A stretch of DNA of 64,000 bases from assembly GCA_963832965.1 (NCBI GenBank), contig CAWHVW010000002.1, positions 310,001-374,000 of the forward strand, in the 5' to 3' direction. The notes beneath the pieces were generated by a model. That model ran no database searches. It had not been told where the DNA came from and worked only from the letters and a program-made list of their open reading frames with translations. This document shows positions 1-8,479 of this stretch, one piece after another. The position numbers were made by a program, and so were the translations under genes. The DNA is from CAWACP01 sp963832965. GTDB lineage: Bacteria; Acidobacteriota; Terriglobia; Bryobacterales; Bryobacteraceae. Within the stretch, counting starts at the first letter, position 1. Every line of letters begins with the position of its first letter.

Positions 1-879
1 CTCCCGCAAGTTTCAATTTCAGGTAGCTTGGGCGTACCTTTGAATGGGACGGGGAGCTACACGGTGACCGTCTCCGCGGGCAATTCGGTTTCGATCACGC
101 TGTCACTTAAGACTACTTCGGGTTCCGGTTCGGCGACCTTTTCAAATGGGGGATCATCACAGACAATCACGCAAACGACCACCGTCACCGTCAAGGGAGC
201 CGGGGCGAGTAGCACGGCCAATAACATCCAACTACAGGCTTCGGCAGGAAGCTCGGTCTTGGCCTCCGCGACATTTTCGGTTGTCTCAGTGTCGATCTCG
301 CTGAGTTCGTCAGGAAGCCCGAGCCCCGATGACGGCGCTAGCACAGGCTACGAGAGCTATACCGGCAATACAACCCTTGGCCAGATCCTGGAGCATACGA
401 GCCCCAACTCATGTAACGTCGGGGTGCAGCTACATGGAGCCGTCACTCCAAGTAATTACACAGGGACGGTGATCCTCCGAAGAACTATAAATGGGGCAGC
501 GGGGTTCACGGGAACAGCCGGACAGACGTCAGTCAGCACCGGGAAGTCGCCAGGACAGGACGACACTTCCGGCGCTAGCCTCCTAGACAGTAGCCCCCAG
601 TCTGGAGGATCGAATGGCGCAGTGTATGACCTTGACGCGCCTGGGACCGGCGCTGACGGAGACAACATAAATCGGGTTCGTTTCAACTTTACCGAGTACG
701 CTGTCCTAGACGCTGTCACCAATACGCAATCGCTAGGCAGCCTCGCGTGGTACATGCGAGATTCCTGCGTCGAGAACCCGAACCCCACAAATGGCTACCT
801 CGTGATGTTTAGCGCTGGCGTCTCCGGCGATAACACCGTAGGGAGCGGAACGACCAATTTGACTTGGAACTTACAATGA
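1..879 (+). CDS. C-terminal part of a secreted Gly/Ser/Thr-rich protein (5' truncated by window edge)
   Basis: The frame is open from base 1, so the gene begins upstream; an internal TTG at 28 is not needed as a start. The visible part is Ser/Thr/Gly/Asn-rich and poor in charged residues, with a beta-sandwich feel (alternating T-V-T-V and S-I-S-L patterns in the first 100 residues), as in extracellular Ig-like repeat proteins. The C-terminal 170 residues contain two Cys and a YMRDSCVENPNP segment. I do not recognise the family. It overlaps the next gene by ATGA, so the two are probably cotranslated. Base composition is visibly lower in GC than the housekeeping genes further right. Confidence 0.6.
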   Translation, partial: LPQVSISGSLGVPLNGTGSYTVTVSAGNSVSITLSLKTTSGSGSATFSNGGSSQTITQTTTVTVKGAGASSTANNIQLQASAGSSVLASATFSVVSVSISLSSSGSPSPDDGASTGYESYTGNTTLGQILEHTSPNSCNVGVQLHGAVTPSNYTGTVILRRTINGAAGFTGTAGQTSVSTGKSPGQDDTSGASLLDSSPQSGGSNGAVYDLDAPGTGADGDNINRVRFNFTEYAVLDAVTNTQSLGSLAWYMRDSCVENPNPTNGYLVMFSAGVSGDNTVGSGTTNLTWNLQ

Positions 880-1493
880 CAAAATCCCGCTTAGGCACGA
901 TTCGAGCAGCCGCCCTCCTTTTTGCGATAGGCATATTTGCCGGCGCAATGCCTGCGCCTGGGCAGGAATGTAATCGGCTGAAAGGGGCAACGACGGAGCA
1001 ACTTCGGGCATTCTTGACGGTGCACACGCCTGACGACCGAACTGAACCGTTCTGCACTGAACTTGCACTTCGGACTCTCGGGGGCAATCGCGACACCGCG
1101 TCCGTTTCACTCATGTTCGAATACATGACCTTCAAGCGAGAACCGGACGATCTCGAAAAGTCAGGGATGATACACCGCATCGGTACTCCATACCCCGCCG
1201 TCGAAGCGCTTCAGGGATTCGGTCCCGGGAGTGGTGAGCCGCCTCAGGCGATAATCGCCGCCGTCCTGAATTACCTTTCGCAGCCCTTGACAGACCGTCA
1301 AAAGGCGAACGCCGTGGAAATTCTCGCCTACTATTACCGAGAGCAACCACCGGTCGGAGTACGTTACCTATTGGAGGAAAGTAAGAAACGAACCGGTTCT
1401 GCCGCTGAAGGAGTTAAATCGGCGGCGGAGTTGCTCGCACAGAATTGTCCGCGTAAATCACGCGAGAGCTGTCTCCAGGAACTTGAAAAATAG
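876..1493 (+). CDS. Small exported protein of unknown function
   Basis: 205 residues. The ATG at 876 overlaps the upstream stop (ATGA); an in-frame TTG at 864 is less likely. The N-terminus (MTKSRLGTIR followed by a hydrophobic stretch ending near MPAPGQEC) looks like a signal peptide. The rest is a soluble alpha-helical protein with four Cys (QEC, PFC, QNCPRK, ESC), which could form disulfides in the periplasm. The helical pairs around residues 60-190 resemble HEAT-like repeats, but this is only an impression. It is probably cotranscribed with the secreted protein before it. No function can be assigned. Confidence 0.6.
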   Translation: MTKSRLGTIRAAALLFAIGIFAGAMPAPGQECNRLKGATTEQLRAFLTVHTPDDRTEPFCTELALRTLGGNRDTASVSLMFEYMTFKREPDDLEKSGMIHRIGTPYPAVEALQGFGPGSGEPPQAIIAAVLNYLSQPLTDRQKANAVEILAYYYREQPPVGVRYLLEESKKRTGSAAEGVKSAAELLAQNCPRKSRESCLQELEK

Positions 1494-1507
1494 AGACCGA
1501 CGTTGTG

Positions 1508-1916
1508 AGAGGACTCTGCCCGGCGGCGATTCCGCAGTCGACCGGCGCGCAGGGGATGCTCTATGCGGGTCTGACGGTGTTCGGCGGGACAACCTATCGT
1601 TAGGTCCAACTGCCGGACAAGGACTGGTGGCGGCCGTACAACGGGGGCGCACATCCGTGGACGACGGCGAGCGCGGCGAACTCGACGCTGCTGCTGTTCA
1701 ACTATGCGGATACGCCGAACCAGCTCACGGTGGCGATCAGCCCGGTCTACACTTCCCTGAATTTCACCGACGCGGGTGGGTTGAGTCATGCACAGCATCG
1801 AGGGGCCGGTGGACGTGGAGACGACGGGCGCGGTGGCGGTGACCGTAGAGCCGGAGGCTGGATCGAGTGCTCCTACGACCACGCCGATTATCGTTGCTCC
1901 GGTGGCTGGGTCGTAA
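1508..1916 (+). pseudogene. Decayed 3' part of an exported or surface protein gene
   Basis: One frame from about 1508 reads as sensible protein (AIPQSTGAQGMLYAGLTV, then a TAG at 1601-1603, then VQLPDKDWWRPYNGGAHPW and NSTLLLFNYADTPNQLTV) to about 1785. There it must shift to the frame of the ATG at 1788 to continue (VDVETTGAVAVTVEPEAG ... PIIVAPVAGS), which ends at a TAA at 1914-1916. One in-frame stop plus one frameshift within 400 bases, together with protein-like composition throughout, argue for a gene remnant. The family is not recognised. Confidence 0.5.
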
Positions 1917-2152
1917 ATCCGCTACGACTCTGAAAAACGTAGTAAGGGTAGCGGCGCTTGTCCGAAGGCCACACTGTTGAGACGGTTCCTTTCTGCGTGG
2001 GTGCTCAGGGGTCGGTCCGACGCAGTGACTATCTCCGTTGGCTTCGGGACTTAGGGGCGCCGCCTTCACGATCACTTGAAAAACCGCTTGTTCACACGCG
2101 CGGTTCAGTAACCGAGCCGCGACAGTGATGGAGCGGAACCCAGCCAGGTACT
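1917..2152. other. Intergenic region with one copy of a dispersed repeat
   Basis: I see no gene here. Bases 2082-2136 carry a copy of a repeat also found at 43302-43382 and, inverted, at 52997-53043. Its recognisable parts are AACCGCTTGTTCACACGCG and GAGCCGCGACAGTGATGGAG. The rest is featureless. Confidence 0.5.
2082..2136 (+). repeat. Dispersed intergenic repeat, copy A
   Basis: Shares the CGCTTGTT(T/C)ACACGCGCGG block and the ACCGAnCCGCGACnGTnAnGGAGCGG block with the copies at 43302-43382 and 52997-53043. This copy lacks the internal ACGTAGCTACGT palindrome seen in the 43-kb copy. It lies just downstream of the YIP1 gene, which is read leftward. Confidence 0.55.
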
Positions 2153-2881
2153 CTATTTCCGGAATATTGCTCCGACCACGGCGAACAGCAGGCCGATCAG
2201 CCAGGCCGGAGAGGTCGCCACGAAGGCCTTACCCCTGGAGACCTTCGCCAGGTGCGAGTACGACAGCCCCAGCATCACGATGTACCAGACCATGAAGATC
2301 GAAAAGTAGTTCAGCAGCCCGCCCAGCGCGCCGCTGGCGTTGATGAAAATGTCCAGACCCAGCGGCACCTGCATCTGGTGCATGCTCTGAATGTCGTCGA
2401 TGCCCTTGGTCCGGAGCACGATCACTGAGGCAATATATTGCAACATGGAGATCATCCCGCAGGTCAGCAGCAGGCTGAGCACGTGCTGGAAGCGCACGCG
2501 GGCATCGACAATGGCCCCGACGGCCATCACCAGTCCGGCCGCAATGCAACTAAACAGTAAGATGATGAGCGGGGTGCAGTATGCCGCTATGTGCGAGATG
2601 GTCGCGGTCATGGAAAGCATCCTCTGAAGTTGCTCGCCGCTGGCGCCGTTCGGCGGATCCATGCGCATGGCCTGCATGGTGAACGGGATGAGCTGCAACT
2701 GCACGATGGTGCTGATGATGCTCAACACCACCAGCGGGTACACCCAGAACCACTTCAATTGCACACGCCGGGCGGTGCTCACCGGGTCGAGGTAAACGTT
2801 GACCAGCCCAAGGATGCCTTCCTTGAAGCTGGCGGAGGGTTGCGGCGCGGGCGCGGCGGGACTTGTGGCATTGGCGGACAT
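2153..2881 (-). CDS. YIP1-family integral membrane protein
   Basis: 242 residues. A short Pro/Ala-rich cytoplasmic N-terminus is followed by FKEGILGLVNVYLDPVST, the segment typical of bacterial YIP1-domain (PF04893-like) proteins, and then about five hydrophobic helices (near residues 45-65, 95-125, 135-160, 180-205, 222-240). The ATG at 2881 is preceded by AGGAG at good spacing, which fixes the start. YIP1 proteins are linked in general to membrane trafficking or organisation, but the bacterial role is unknown. Its upstream region was once shared with the small divergent gene at 5329, from which IS66 now separates it. Confidence 0.75.
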   Translation of the reverse strand: MSANATSPAAPAPQPSASFKEGILGLVNVYLDPVSTARRVQLKWFWVYPLVVLSIISTIVQLQLIPFTMQAMRMDPPNGASGEQLQRMLSMTATISHIAAYCTPLIILLFSCIAAGLVMAVGAIVDARVRFQHVLSLLLTCGMISMLQYIASVIVLRTKGIDDIQSMHQMQVPLGLDIFINASGALGGLLNYFSIFMVWYIVMLGLSYSHLAKVSRGKAFVATSPAWLIGLLFAVVGAIFRK

Positions 2882-3013
2882 GTTGGGCTCCTGTTAATCC
2901 AATGGGGGATTATATCGCGTCCGGGTTACGCTGGGGTGTAATAACCGGCCTCTGCCGTAAGCGTCAGAGGAACCCCTGTTGAGCCAGCCATGGAAAGCTG
3001 CTGAGATGGCGGG

Positions 3014-3319
3014 ATGTCACAGAGACGAAGTGGGGAAGAGATCGCGCGGATGCTGGCGGGGTACGAGGAGAGCGGGTTGTCGCGTCAGGAATATTGCCGG
3101 CGGGCAGGCATTCCCGTTACCACATTGGATTACTATCGGCAACGAGCAGCGCGAAAGGCTGCGGCGACGCGGCTGGTGCAGGTGAAAGTGAAAATGCCGC
3201 CCGTCGAATCGCCGGGCGTGTTCACTGTGGTGCTGCGCAACGGGCGGCGCATCGAGAGCGGGTGGAAGTTCAGCGACGCCGATCTGGCGCGGCTGATCGG
3301 TGTGGCCGAGGCGGTGTAA
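3014..3319 (+). CDS. tnpA: IS66 accessory protein TnpA
   Basis: 101 residues, the usual size of IS66 TnpA. The first 50 residues form a helix-turn-helix of the transposase_8 type (SGEEIARMLAGYEESGLSRQ, then EYCRRAGIPVTTLDYY), followed by a basic segment and a short C-terminal beta part. It is the first gene inside the element. The tnpB start follows its stop by two bases, so the two are probably translationally coupled. Confidence 0.9.
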   Translation: MSQRRSGEEIARMLAGYEESGLSRQEYCRRAGIPVTTLDYYRQRAARKAAATRLVQVKVKMPPVESPGVFTVVLRNGRRIESGWKFSDADLARLIGVAEAV

Positions 3320-3321
3320 GG

Positions 3322-3681
3322 ATGTTCGGGCTGAGCGCGGCCACGCGAATCTATCTGGGCGTGGAAGCGGTGGACATGCGCAAAGGCTTCGAGGGGTTGT
3401 ATGGGCTGGTGCGCGATCAACTGGGCCAGGATCCGGTGAGTGGACATCTGTTCCTGTTCAGCAACCGCACGCGGACGCGCTTGAAGGCGCTGCTGTGGGA
3501 TGGGAGCGGGTTATGGGTGTGCGCGAAGCGGCTGGAGCGGGGAAGATTCCGCTGGCCGGAAGGCGGCGCAGGACATAGCGTCACGATGCGGCCGGAAGAG
3601 CTGGCGATGCTGGTGAACGGTCTGGATCTGACACAGGCACGGCCGCGCCGAAACTGGCTGCGAGGTCCGCCGGCGGCGTGA
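3322..3681 (+). CDS. tnpB: IS66 accessory protein TnpB
   Basis: 119 residues starting at the ATG at 3322. It has the hallmarks of IS66 Orf2 (PF05717): a YLGVEAVDMRKGFEGL start, the DPVSGHLFLFSNRTRTRLK core, then KALLWDGSGLWVCAKRLERG. TnpB is needed with TnpA and TnpC for IS66 transposition, but its biochemical role is unclear. It sits between tnpA and a hairpin-containing gap before tnpC. Confidence 0.92.
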   Translation: MFGLSAATRIYLGVEAVDMRKGFEGLYGLVRDQLGQDPVSGHLFLFSNRTRTRLKALLWDGSGLWVCAKRLERGRFRWPEGGAGHSVTMRPEELAMLVNGLDLTQARPRRNWLRGPPAA

Positions 3682-3719
3682 AGCCGGAAACATTTCACAC
3701 TGTTTTCGTCATTGAAGAA

Positions 3720-3764
3720 AAGTGGCCCGGAAGTGCGGAAAACACTCGCATTTACGGGCCATTT
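3720..3764 (+). other. Hairpin in the tnpB-tnpC gap of IS66
   Basis: AAGTGGCCCG at 3720-3729 pairs with CGGGCCATTT at 3755-3764 (one mismatch). Inner pairing of AAGTGCG with CGCATTT extends the stem. It lies 20 bases before the tnpC GTG and could limit tnpC expression by termination or structure; that role is inference. Confidence 0.45.
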
Positions 3765-3785
3765 CGCTTACGATGGAACATCCCC

Positions 3786-5286
3786 GTGAGCACTGCCGAT
3801 CCCCAACTGCGCATCGCGAATCTGGAGCGCGAACTGAACTGGGCGCACCTGAAGATCCGCGTGCTGGAGGAGCGGTTGCGGCAGCATCGCATCCGCCTGC
3901 TGGGCCCGCCGAGTGAGACGCTGAGCGATCTGCAACTGGAGTTGCTGGCCGACGAGGAACCGGGCGTGACGGGCGAAGAGGTGGAGGCCGAAGCGGCGCG
4001 AGCCGCTGACTACCAGGCCGCCGCGGGAGCGCAAAGCACATCCGGGCCGGGAGCGATTGCCGGAGAATCTGGCGCGCGTGGAAGAAGTGATTCGCTGCGC
4101 GGAGCAGAATTGCAGCGCGTGTGGCCGTGAAACTTCCGTGATCGGCTACGACGAGAGTGAGCAGCTGGATGTGGAGCCGGCGCGCTACTTCGTGCGTGTG
4201 ACCAGACGCGAAAAGCGCGCCTGCCGGGGCTGTGACGGTGGCACGGTGGCGATGGCGCCGCTGGCGCCGCGCATCGTGGAGAAGGGTCTGGCCAGCGACC
4301 GGGTGGTGATCGGCACGGTGATGGCGAAGTATTGCGATCACCTGCCGCTGTACCGGCAGGCGGCGATGCTGGAGCGGGAAGCGGGACTGGGAATCGGGCG
4401 CGCCACGCTGGATGGCTGGGTGATGCGGGTGGGTGAGTTGCTGGAGCCGATCGTGGAAGCGATGCGCGGTGAGTTACGGAAGGCGGTCTATCTGCAGGCG
4501 GATGAGACCACGGTGCCGGTGCAGATGCGCGACGGGCGCGGCAGCGATCATCAGGCTTATCTGTGGCAGTACGGGAAACCGGGGGGCGAGACGGTATTCG
4601 ATTTCTGTCTGGGGCGCGGACGCGATGGACCGAAGAAGTTTCTGGGACAGTGGGAAGGGATTCTGCAAACCGACGGCTATTCCGCCTACGACAACATCGG
4701 CGGACCGAATCTGGTGCACGTGGGCTGCTGGGCGCACGCGCGGCGGAAGTTCGTGGACGCGGTGAAGTTGAATGCCCACGACGCCGAGGCTTTGAAAATG
4801 GTGGTGCGCATGGATGCGCTGTTTGCCGTTGATCGCGAGGCGCGAACGCAGGCACTCAGCGGCATCGAACGTCTGGCGTTGCGGCGCGAGCACGCGCTGC
4901 CGTGGGTGGAAGAGATTCGCGCCGCGTGCGTGGCCCTGTCGCGCCAGGCATTGCCGCAAAGTGCGACGGGAAAAGCCGCGGCGTACACGCTGAACATGTG
5001 GAAGAAGCTGGAACGTTGCTTCGACTACGAGCAGGTGGAACTGTCCAACAACCTCGCGGAGAACTCCATGCGGCCGGTCGCGCTGGGCCGCAAAAACTGG
5101 CTGCATGTGGGCAGCGTGCAGGCGGGCCCGAAGGTGGCGGCGATTCTGTCGGTGGTGGAATCGTGTCGCAGGCTCGGCGCGCCGGTCCGGGAATATCTCG
5201 CGGCGGTGTTGCCGGGTCTGGACCGCCGCAAGCGCAGCGAATTACTGGCGCTCACTCCTGCCCGCTGGTCCGCCGCTCGCACCTGA
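3786..5286 (+). pseudogene. tnpC: IS66 transposase TnpC, split by a +1 frameshift
   Basis: The N-terminal part reads from a GTG at 3786: a coiled-coil leader (LRIANLERELNWAHLKIRVL) and the GPPSETLSDLQLELL segment usual in IS66 TnpC. Near 3996-4010 the reading must move by one base to reach RPPRERKAHPGRERLPENL and the rest, which then runs open to 5286. The second part has a zinc-finger-like C-x2-C...C-x2-C region, the first Asp in LQADETTVPVQ, the second in TDGYSAYD, and the Glu in NLAENSMRPVALGRKNW, so the DDE triad is intact. The total of 1501 bases equals 500 codons plus one base. It is either a one-base mutation, a programmed frameshift or a sequence error. Confidence 0.85.
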
Positions 5287-5328
5287 TACCGTGGGTTCGT
5301 CAGACGCTTACCCTCTGCCAGCACCCCC

Positions 5329-5493
5329 ATGGACACTCCCGGAAAGTCCGGTTTGGCCGCCGCGATGGCGGCCTACGTGGCTCTTGCCACCCTGGCTACG
5401 CTTACTCTGACCGGGAAGATGCGTATAGCTGTATGGATCTTTCTCGGTGGTATGGCGGTGAAGACCTGGCTCTCTTCCCTGCACCAGTCGTAA
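5329..5493 (+). CDS. 54-residue membrane protein next to the IS66 junction
   Basis: ATG at 5329, TAA at 5491-5493. The product has two hydrophobic helices, roughly residues 9-26 (LAAAMAAYVALATLATLTL) and 31-46 (MRIAVWIFLGGMAVKTW), with a positively charged link (TGKMR). This is typical of a real small inner-membrane protein. The IS66 right target duplication ends only nine bases before the start codon. The native upstream region (2882-2948, shared with the divergent YIP1 gene) is now 2.36 kb away, so expression may have been lost or taken over by the element. No close Shine-Dalgarno is visible. Function unknown. Confidence 0.55.
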   Translation: MDTPGKSGLAAAMAAYVALATLATLTLTGKMRIAVWIFLGGMAVKTWLSSLHQS

Positions 5494-5838
5494 ATTTACT
5501 CTAAAACCCCCTAAGGCAACCGATATAGCAAGTAAGGCCGAGACGATCTATGCCGCGGTTCATTCTGGTACTCGCCGTACCGAATTGGGATCGGGCTGAA
5601 GCTGGCTCGTTCCAGAACGAGACTGGACGGGAGCGGTGCGGGATGTCCGGGCGAGAGGAAAAGTAGGTCCAGCGGTCTAGGACTAAGTTGCTAAGTACCT
5701 CAGTTACAAGACTTACTTTTGGCATAGCTCTATTTGGCTACGACGCGATTCGGTGCACTCTCAGGGTTCCTGAGCTATGGTCTAAGGTTTGCTCCGGATG
5801 AGGTCACGGCGCAAACGCGATGAGAATGCAGAAAGGGT
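5494..5838. other. Intergenic region, no gene recognised
   Basis: About 345 bases between the small membrane protein and the sigma factor. An open frame on the minus strand (5501-5725) has no recognisable features and I do not call it. The stretch 5690-5790 is richer in A+T than its surroundings and probably holds the promoter for the sigma-factor gene, but no -35/-10 pair is convincing. Confidence 0.4.
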
Positions 5839-5841
5839 TTG

Positions 5842-6609
5842 GTGAGTACGATGAAGGCTAACAAAAGCGAGAAGCAGCAGACGGCCCGAATTGCCTGGCG
5901 GGACCGCGTCATCCTTGACCATCTGCCCCTGGTGAAGGCGATCGCGATCCGGGTTCACGAGAATCTTCCGGTGCACGTGGAACTGGACGACCTCGTCCAT
6001 GCCGGGGTTCTCGGGCTCTTCGATGCCGCGGAGAAGTACAATCCCGGCAAGCAGGTGGTTTTCTCCAGCTACGCCAAGCATCGTATCAAGGGCGCCATAC
6101 TCGACAGCCTCCGCCAGCTCGACTGGGCCTCGCGCGACCTGCGCCGCCGCCACAAACAGGTGGAAGCGGTGACGCGCGACCTGGCCTCCACCCTGCACCG
6201 CATGCCCACCGAAAGTGAAGTGGCCGAGAAGATCGGCGTCGATGTGGAGCGCTGGCGCCACATGATGATGGATCTCCGCAATGTCGGCCTGGTCTCCGCG
6301 TCGGCGCGCAATACCGATCACGAAGACCTCCCCGCGCCGGAATTTCCCAGCAAGCCGGAGACCCACCCGGACAATCTCTGTGCCCGCTCGCAGATGCGCA
6401 CCGTGCTCGGCACCGCCATGAAGGCTCTCCCGGAGAGATACCAGAAGGTAGTGGTTCTCTATTACACCAACGAGATGACCATGAAGGAGATTGGCGGCGT
6501 TCTGGGCATCAATGAGAGCCGGGTATCGCAGATTCACAAATCCGCGCTCGAGAAGATGGCTGCGGTGCTGGAATCAAGCGGCATCCATTCCAGCTACGCT
6601 TTTTGCTAA
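5842..6609 (+). CDS. FliA/WhiG-type (sigma-28 group) RNA polymerase sigma factor
   Basis: 255 residues from a GTG at 5842 (GAAAGGG just upstream; the ATG at 5851 is an alternative). Region 2 reads LVKAIAIRVHENLPVHVELDDLV then GVLGLFDAAEKYNP and FSSYAKHRIKGAILDSLRQL. Region 3 has MPTESEVAEKIGV. Region 4 has LPERYQKVVVLYYTNEMTMK and the helix-turn-helix GVLGINESRVSQIHKSALEK. This is the FliA/WhiG architecture that directs motility or developmental promoters. No flagellar gene or anti-sigma gene is adjacent, and the next gene encodes a PilZ protein, so a link to surface behaviour is inference. Confidence 0.88.
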   Translation: MSTMKANKSEKQQTARIAWRDRVILDHLPLVKAIAIRVHENLPVHVELDDLVHAGVLGLFDAAEKYNPGKQVVFSSYAKHRIKGAILDSLRQLDWASRDLRRRHKQVEAVTRDLASTLHRMPTESEVAEKIGVDVERWRHMMMDLRNVGLVSASARNTDHEDLPAPEFPSKPETHPDNLCARSQMRTVLGTAMKALPERYQKVVVLYYTNEMTMKEIGGVLGINESRVSQIHKSALEKMAAVLESSGIHSSYAFC

Positions 6610-6672
6610 AAGGCGCCAGGGCGGAGCGAGTCCAGGGAAGACCACTTTCCCCACCAGGCGATTGTCAAGGCT

Positions 6673-6987
6673 ATGAGCAAAACCTCAGATATGCGTCGCC
6701 ACGATCGCCTCGACTGCGATACGCGGGGCCGCGCCGTGTGGACGGACCGGACGGGCCAGAACAAGTGGGCTATCGTACGCATTTTCGACCTCTCCCAGGC
6801 GGGGGTACGGTTGGAACTGCCGGAGCCCGTGGAAGGCCGCGCCGTGATCAGCTTCAGCTCCGACGATATGAAACTGCAGGGCCAGGCCACGGTCCGGTTC
6901 TGCCGCCGCCAGGGGACGAAGTACATTGTCGGCGCGGAGTTTGTGGGCGGAATGTCCTGGAAGTCCAGCGCGCCCGTGCACAAGTAG
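6673..6987 (+). CDS. PilZ-domain protein (probable c-di-GMP binder)
   Basis: 104 residues, a single PilZ domain. The bipartite ligand motif is present: RRHDR (RxxxR-like) near residue 8 and DLSQAGVRL (D/NxSxxG) near residue 40, followed by the beta-barrel ending YIVGAEFVG. Such stand-alone PilZ proteins act in the cytoplasm as c-di-GMP receptors. It follows the sigma-factor gene in the same direction after about 60 bases and may be in its transcript. The partner is unknown. Confidence 0.82.
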   Translation: MSKTSDMRRHDRLDCDTRGRAVWTDRTGQNKWAIVRIFDLSQAGVRLELPEPVEGRAVISFSSDDMKLQGQATVRFCRRQGTKYIVGAEFVGGMSWKSSAPVHK

Positions 6988-7084
6988 CCGCCCGGCCGCC
7001 AGCCCTCTTGTAGAAAAATCAAATCGCCCCGATAAAGTTTTCCTGGTTACGCCCTCCCATGAGCGCCTGGCATAATCGGTCTGT

Positions 7085-8473
7085 ATGCCACGTCGCTACC
7101 TCTCTGCCCTGTTGCTGTGTGTGCCCACGTTGATGGCGCCCACGGTGGCCTGGGCGCAATCCATACCACCGGCCACGGATGCAAGAATCTCGGCGGTGGA
7201 AACCGCGGTTAAATCGGCTCAGAGCGCGGGAGACAACGCCTGGATGCTCATGAGCGCGGCTTTAGTGCTCCTGATGACGGGCCCCGGTCTGGCTCTGTTC
7301 TACGGAGGCCTGGTAAGGCCGAAAAACGTGCTTAGTACGATGATGCACAGCTTCATATTGATGGCTGTGGTGACCGTACTCTGGGCGGTGGTGGGTTACA
7401 GTCTGGCTTTTGGGGAAGGGTCCTGGTTCCTTGGGGACCTGCGATACGCGTTTCTGAACGGTGTGGGCGCGGCGCCGAACATGGATTATGCGCCAACCAT
7501 TCCGCAGCAAACGTTCATGATTTATCAATTGATGTTCGCGATCATCACGCCGGCGTTGATCTCGGGCGCCTATGCCGAGCGCATGAAGTTCAGCGCCATG
7601 CTGCTGTTCACGGTGTTGTGGATGCTGCTGGTGTACTTCCCGCTGGCGCATATGGTGTGGGGCAAGGGCGGGCTGTTGAACGCCTTCTCCGGGGGCCGGA
7701 TTGCTTGTCTCGACTTCGCCGGGGGGACGGTGGTGCATATCAGTTCCGGGGTGTCCGCGCTGGTGACGGCGCTGTATCTGGGCAAGCGCGTGGGCTATCC
7801 CGACGATTCGATGAAGCCGCATAATCTGACGCTGAGTTTCATCGGGGCCTGCCTGTTGTGGGTGGGCTGGTTCGGCTTCAACGCGGGCAGCGCCCTGGCG
7901 GCTTCGCCGCTGGCCAGCAGCGCTTTCGTGGCGACGCACTTCGCCACGGCCGCCGCGGTGCTCGGCTGGTTATTCGTCGAATGGTTGCGTGACGGCAAGC
8001 CCAGCCTGCTGGGAGGCATTTCCGGAGCGGTGGCGGGTTTGGTGGCAATTACGCCGGCTTCAGGATTTGTGCAGCCGATGCCGGCGCTGCTCATCGGATT
8101 CGCGGCCGGAATCGTTTGCTATTTCATGGTGGTGACGGTAAAGCGAAAATTCGGCTATGACGACACCCTGGATGCTTTCGGCGTTCATGGCATGGGCGGG
8201 ACGCTGGGGGCCATCCTGACGGGCGTTTTCGCCACCCGCCTGGTCAACGACGGTCTGCACGGGAAACCGCTCGGTCTGTTGGATGGCAACCCGTCCCAGG
8301 TGCTGAATCAGTGTGCAGGGGTGCTCATTTCATGGGGCATGGCCGCGGTGGGCACCCTGCTTATTTTGAAGATTTGCGATTTGCTGCTCGGCGTACGCGT
8401 AGATGCGGAGCAGGAGACGGAAGGTCTGGACCTCAGCCTGCACGGCGAAGAAGGTTATAATCTCGAAGCGTAA
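7085..8473 (+). CDS. amtB: Ammonium transporter AmtB
   Basis: 462 residues. A cleavable-looking signal peptide ending PTVAWAQS is followed by an Amt core: SAALVLLMTGPGLALFYGGL (helix 1, with the signature PGLALFYGGLV), FDFAGGTVVHISSG-like DFAGGTVVHISSGVSAL, GWFGFNAGSALAAS, and DDTLDAFGVHGMGGTLGAI with the pore-twin His residues (VVHI and GVHGMGG). About eleven transmembrane helices. It lies six bases before glnB, the classic amtB-glnK/glnB pair, whose PII protein plugs the channel when nitrogen is plentiful. No clear sigma-54 (GG-N10-GC) site is visible upstream. Confidence 0.97.
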   Translation: MPRRYLSALLLCVPTLMAPTVAWAQSIPPATDARISAVETAVKSAQSAGDNAWMLMSAALVLLMTGPGLALFYGGLVRPKNVLSTMMHSFILMAVVTVLWAVVGYSLAFGEGSWFLGDLRYAFLNGVGAAPNMDYAPTIPQQTFMIYQLMFAIITPALISGAYAERMKFSAMLLFTVLWMLLVYFPLAHMVWGKGGLLNAFSGGRIACLDFAGGTVVHISSGVSALVTALYLGKRVGYPDDSMKPHNLTLSFIGACLLWVGWFGFNAGSALAASPLASSAFVATHFATAAAVLGWLFVEWLRDGKPSLLGGISGAVAGLVAITPASGFVQPMPALLIGFAAGIVCYFMVVTVKRKFGYDDTLDAFGVHGMGGTLGAILTGVFATRLVNDGLHGKPLGLLDGNPSQVLNQCAGVLISWGMAAVGTLLILKICDLLLGVRVDAEQETEGLDLSLHGEEGYNLEA

Positions 8474-8479
8474 CCTTAT

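Larger units (their letters stand above)
2957..5311 (+). mobile_element. IS66-family insertion sequence, complete, with target duplication
   Basis: The left end starts GTAAGCGTCAGAGGAACCC at 2957. The right end, read inward from 5311, is GTAAGCGTCTGACGAACCC, so 17 of 19 positions match. The 8 bases outside each end are identical (CCTCTGCC at 2949-2956 and 5312-5319), a perfect duplication of the length typical of IS66. The element encodes the three IS66 genes in order: tnpA, tnpB, tnpC. The perfect target duplication and near-perfect ends suggest a fairly recent insertion. The tnpC frame is broken, so the copy may be unable to move on its own. Confidence 0.95.

Noticed and set aside
3709..4341. 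210-codon minus-strand frame inside IS66
   Set aside because: Antisense of tnpC; Arg/Pro/Ala-rich shadow.
5501..5725. 74-codon minus-strand frame in the gap before the sigma factor
   Set aside because: No ribosome site, no hydrophobic or conserved pattern, and mixed composition; not enough to call a gene.
6990..7084. Possible sigma-54 promoter before amtB (TGGCATAATCGG)
   Set aside because: The GG half is present but no GC at the required spacing follows (no TTGC element).
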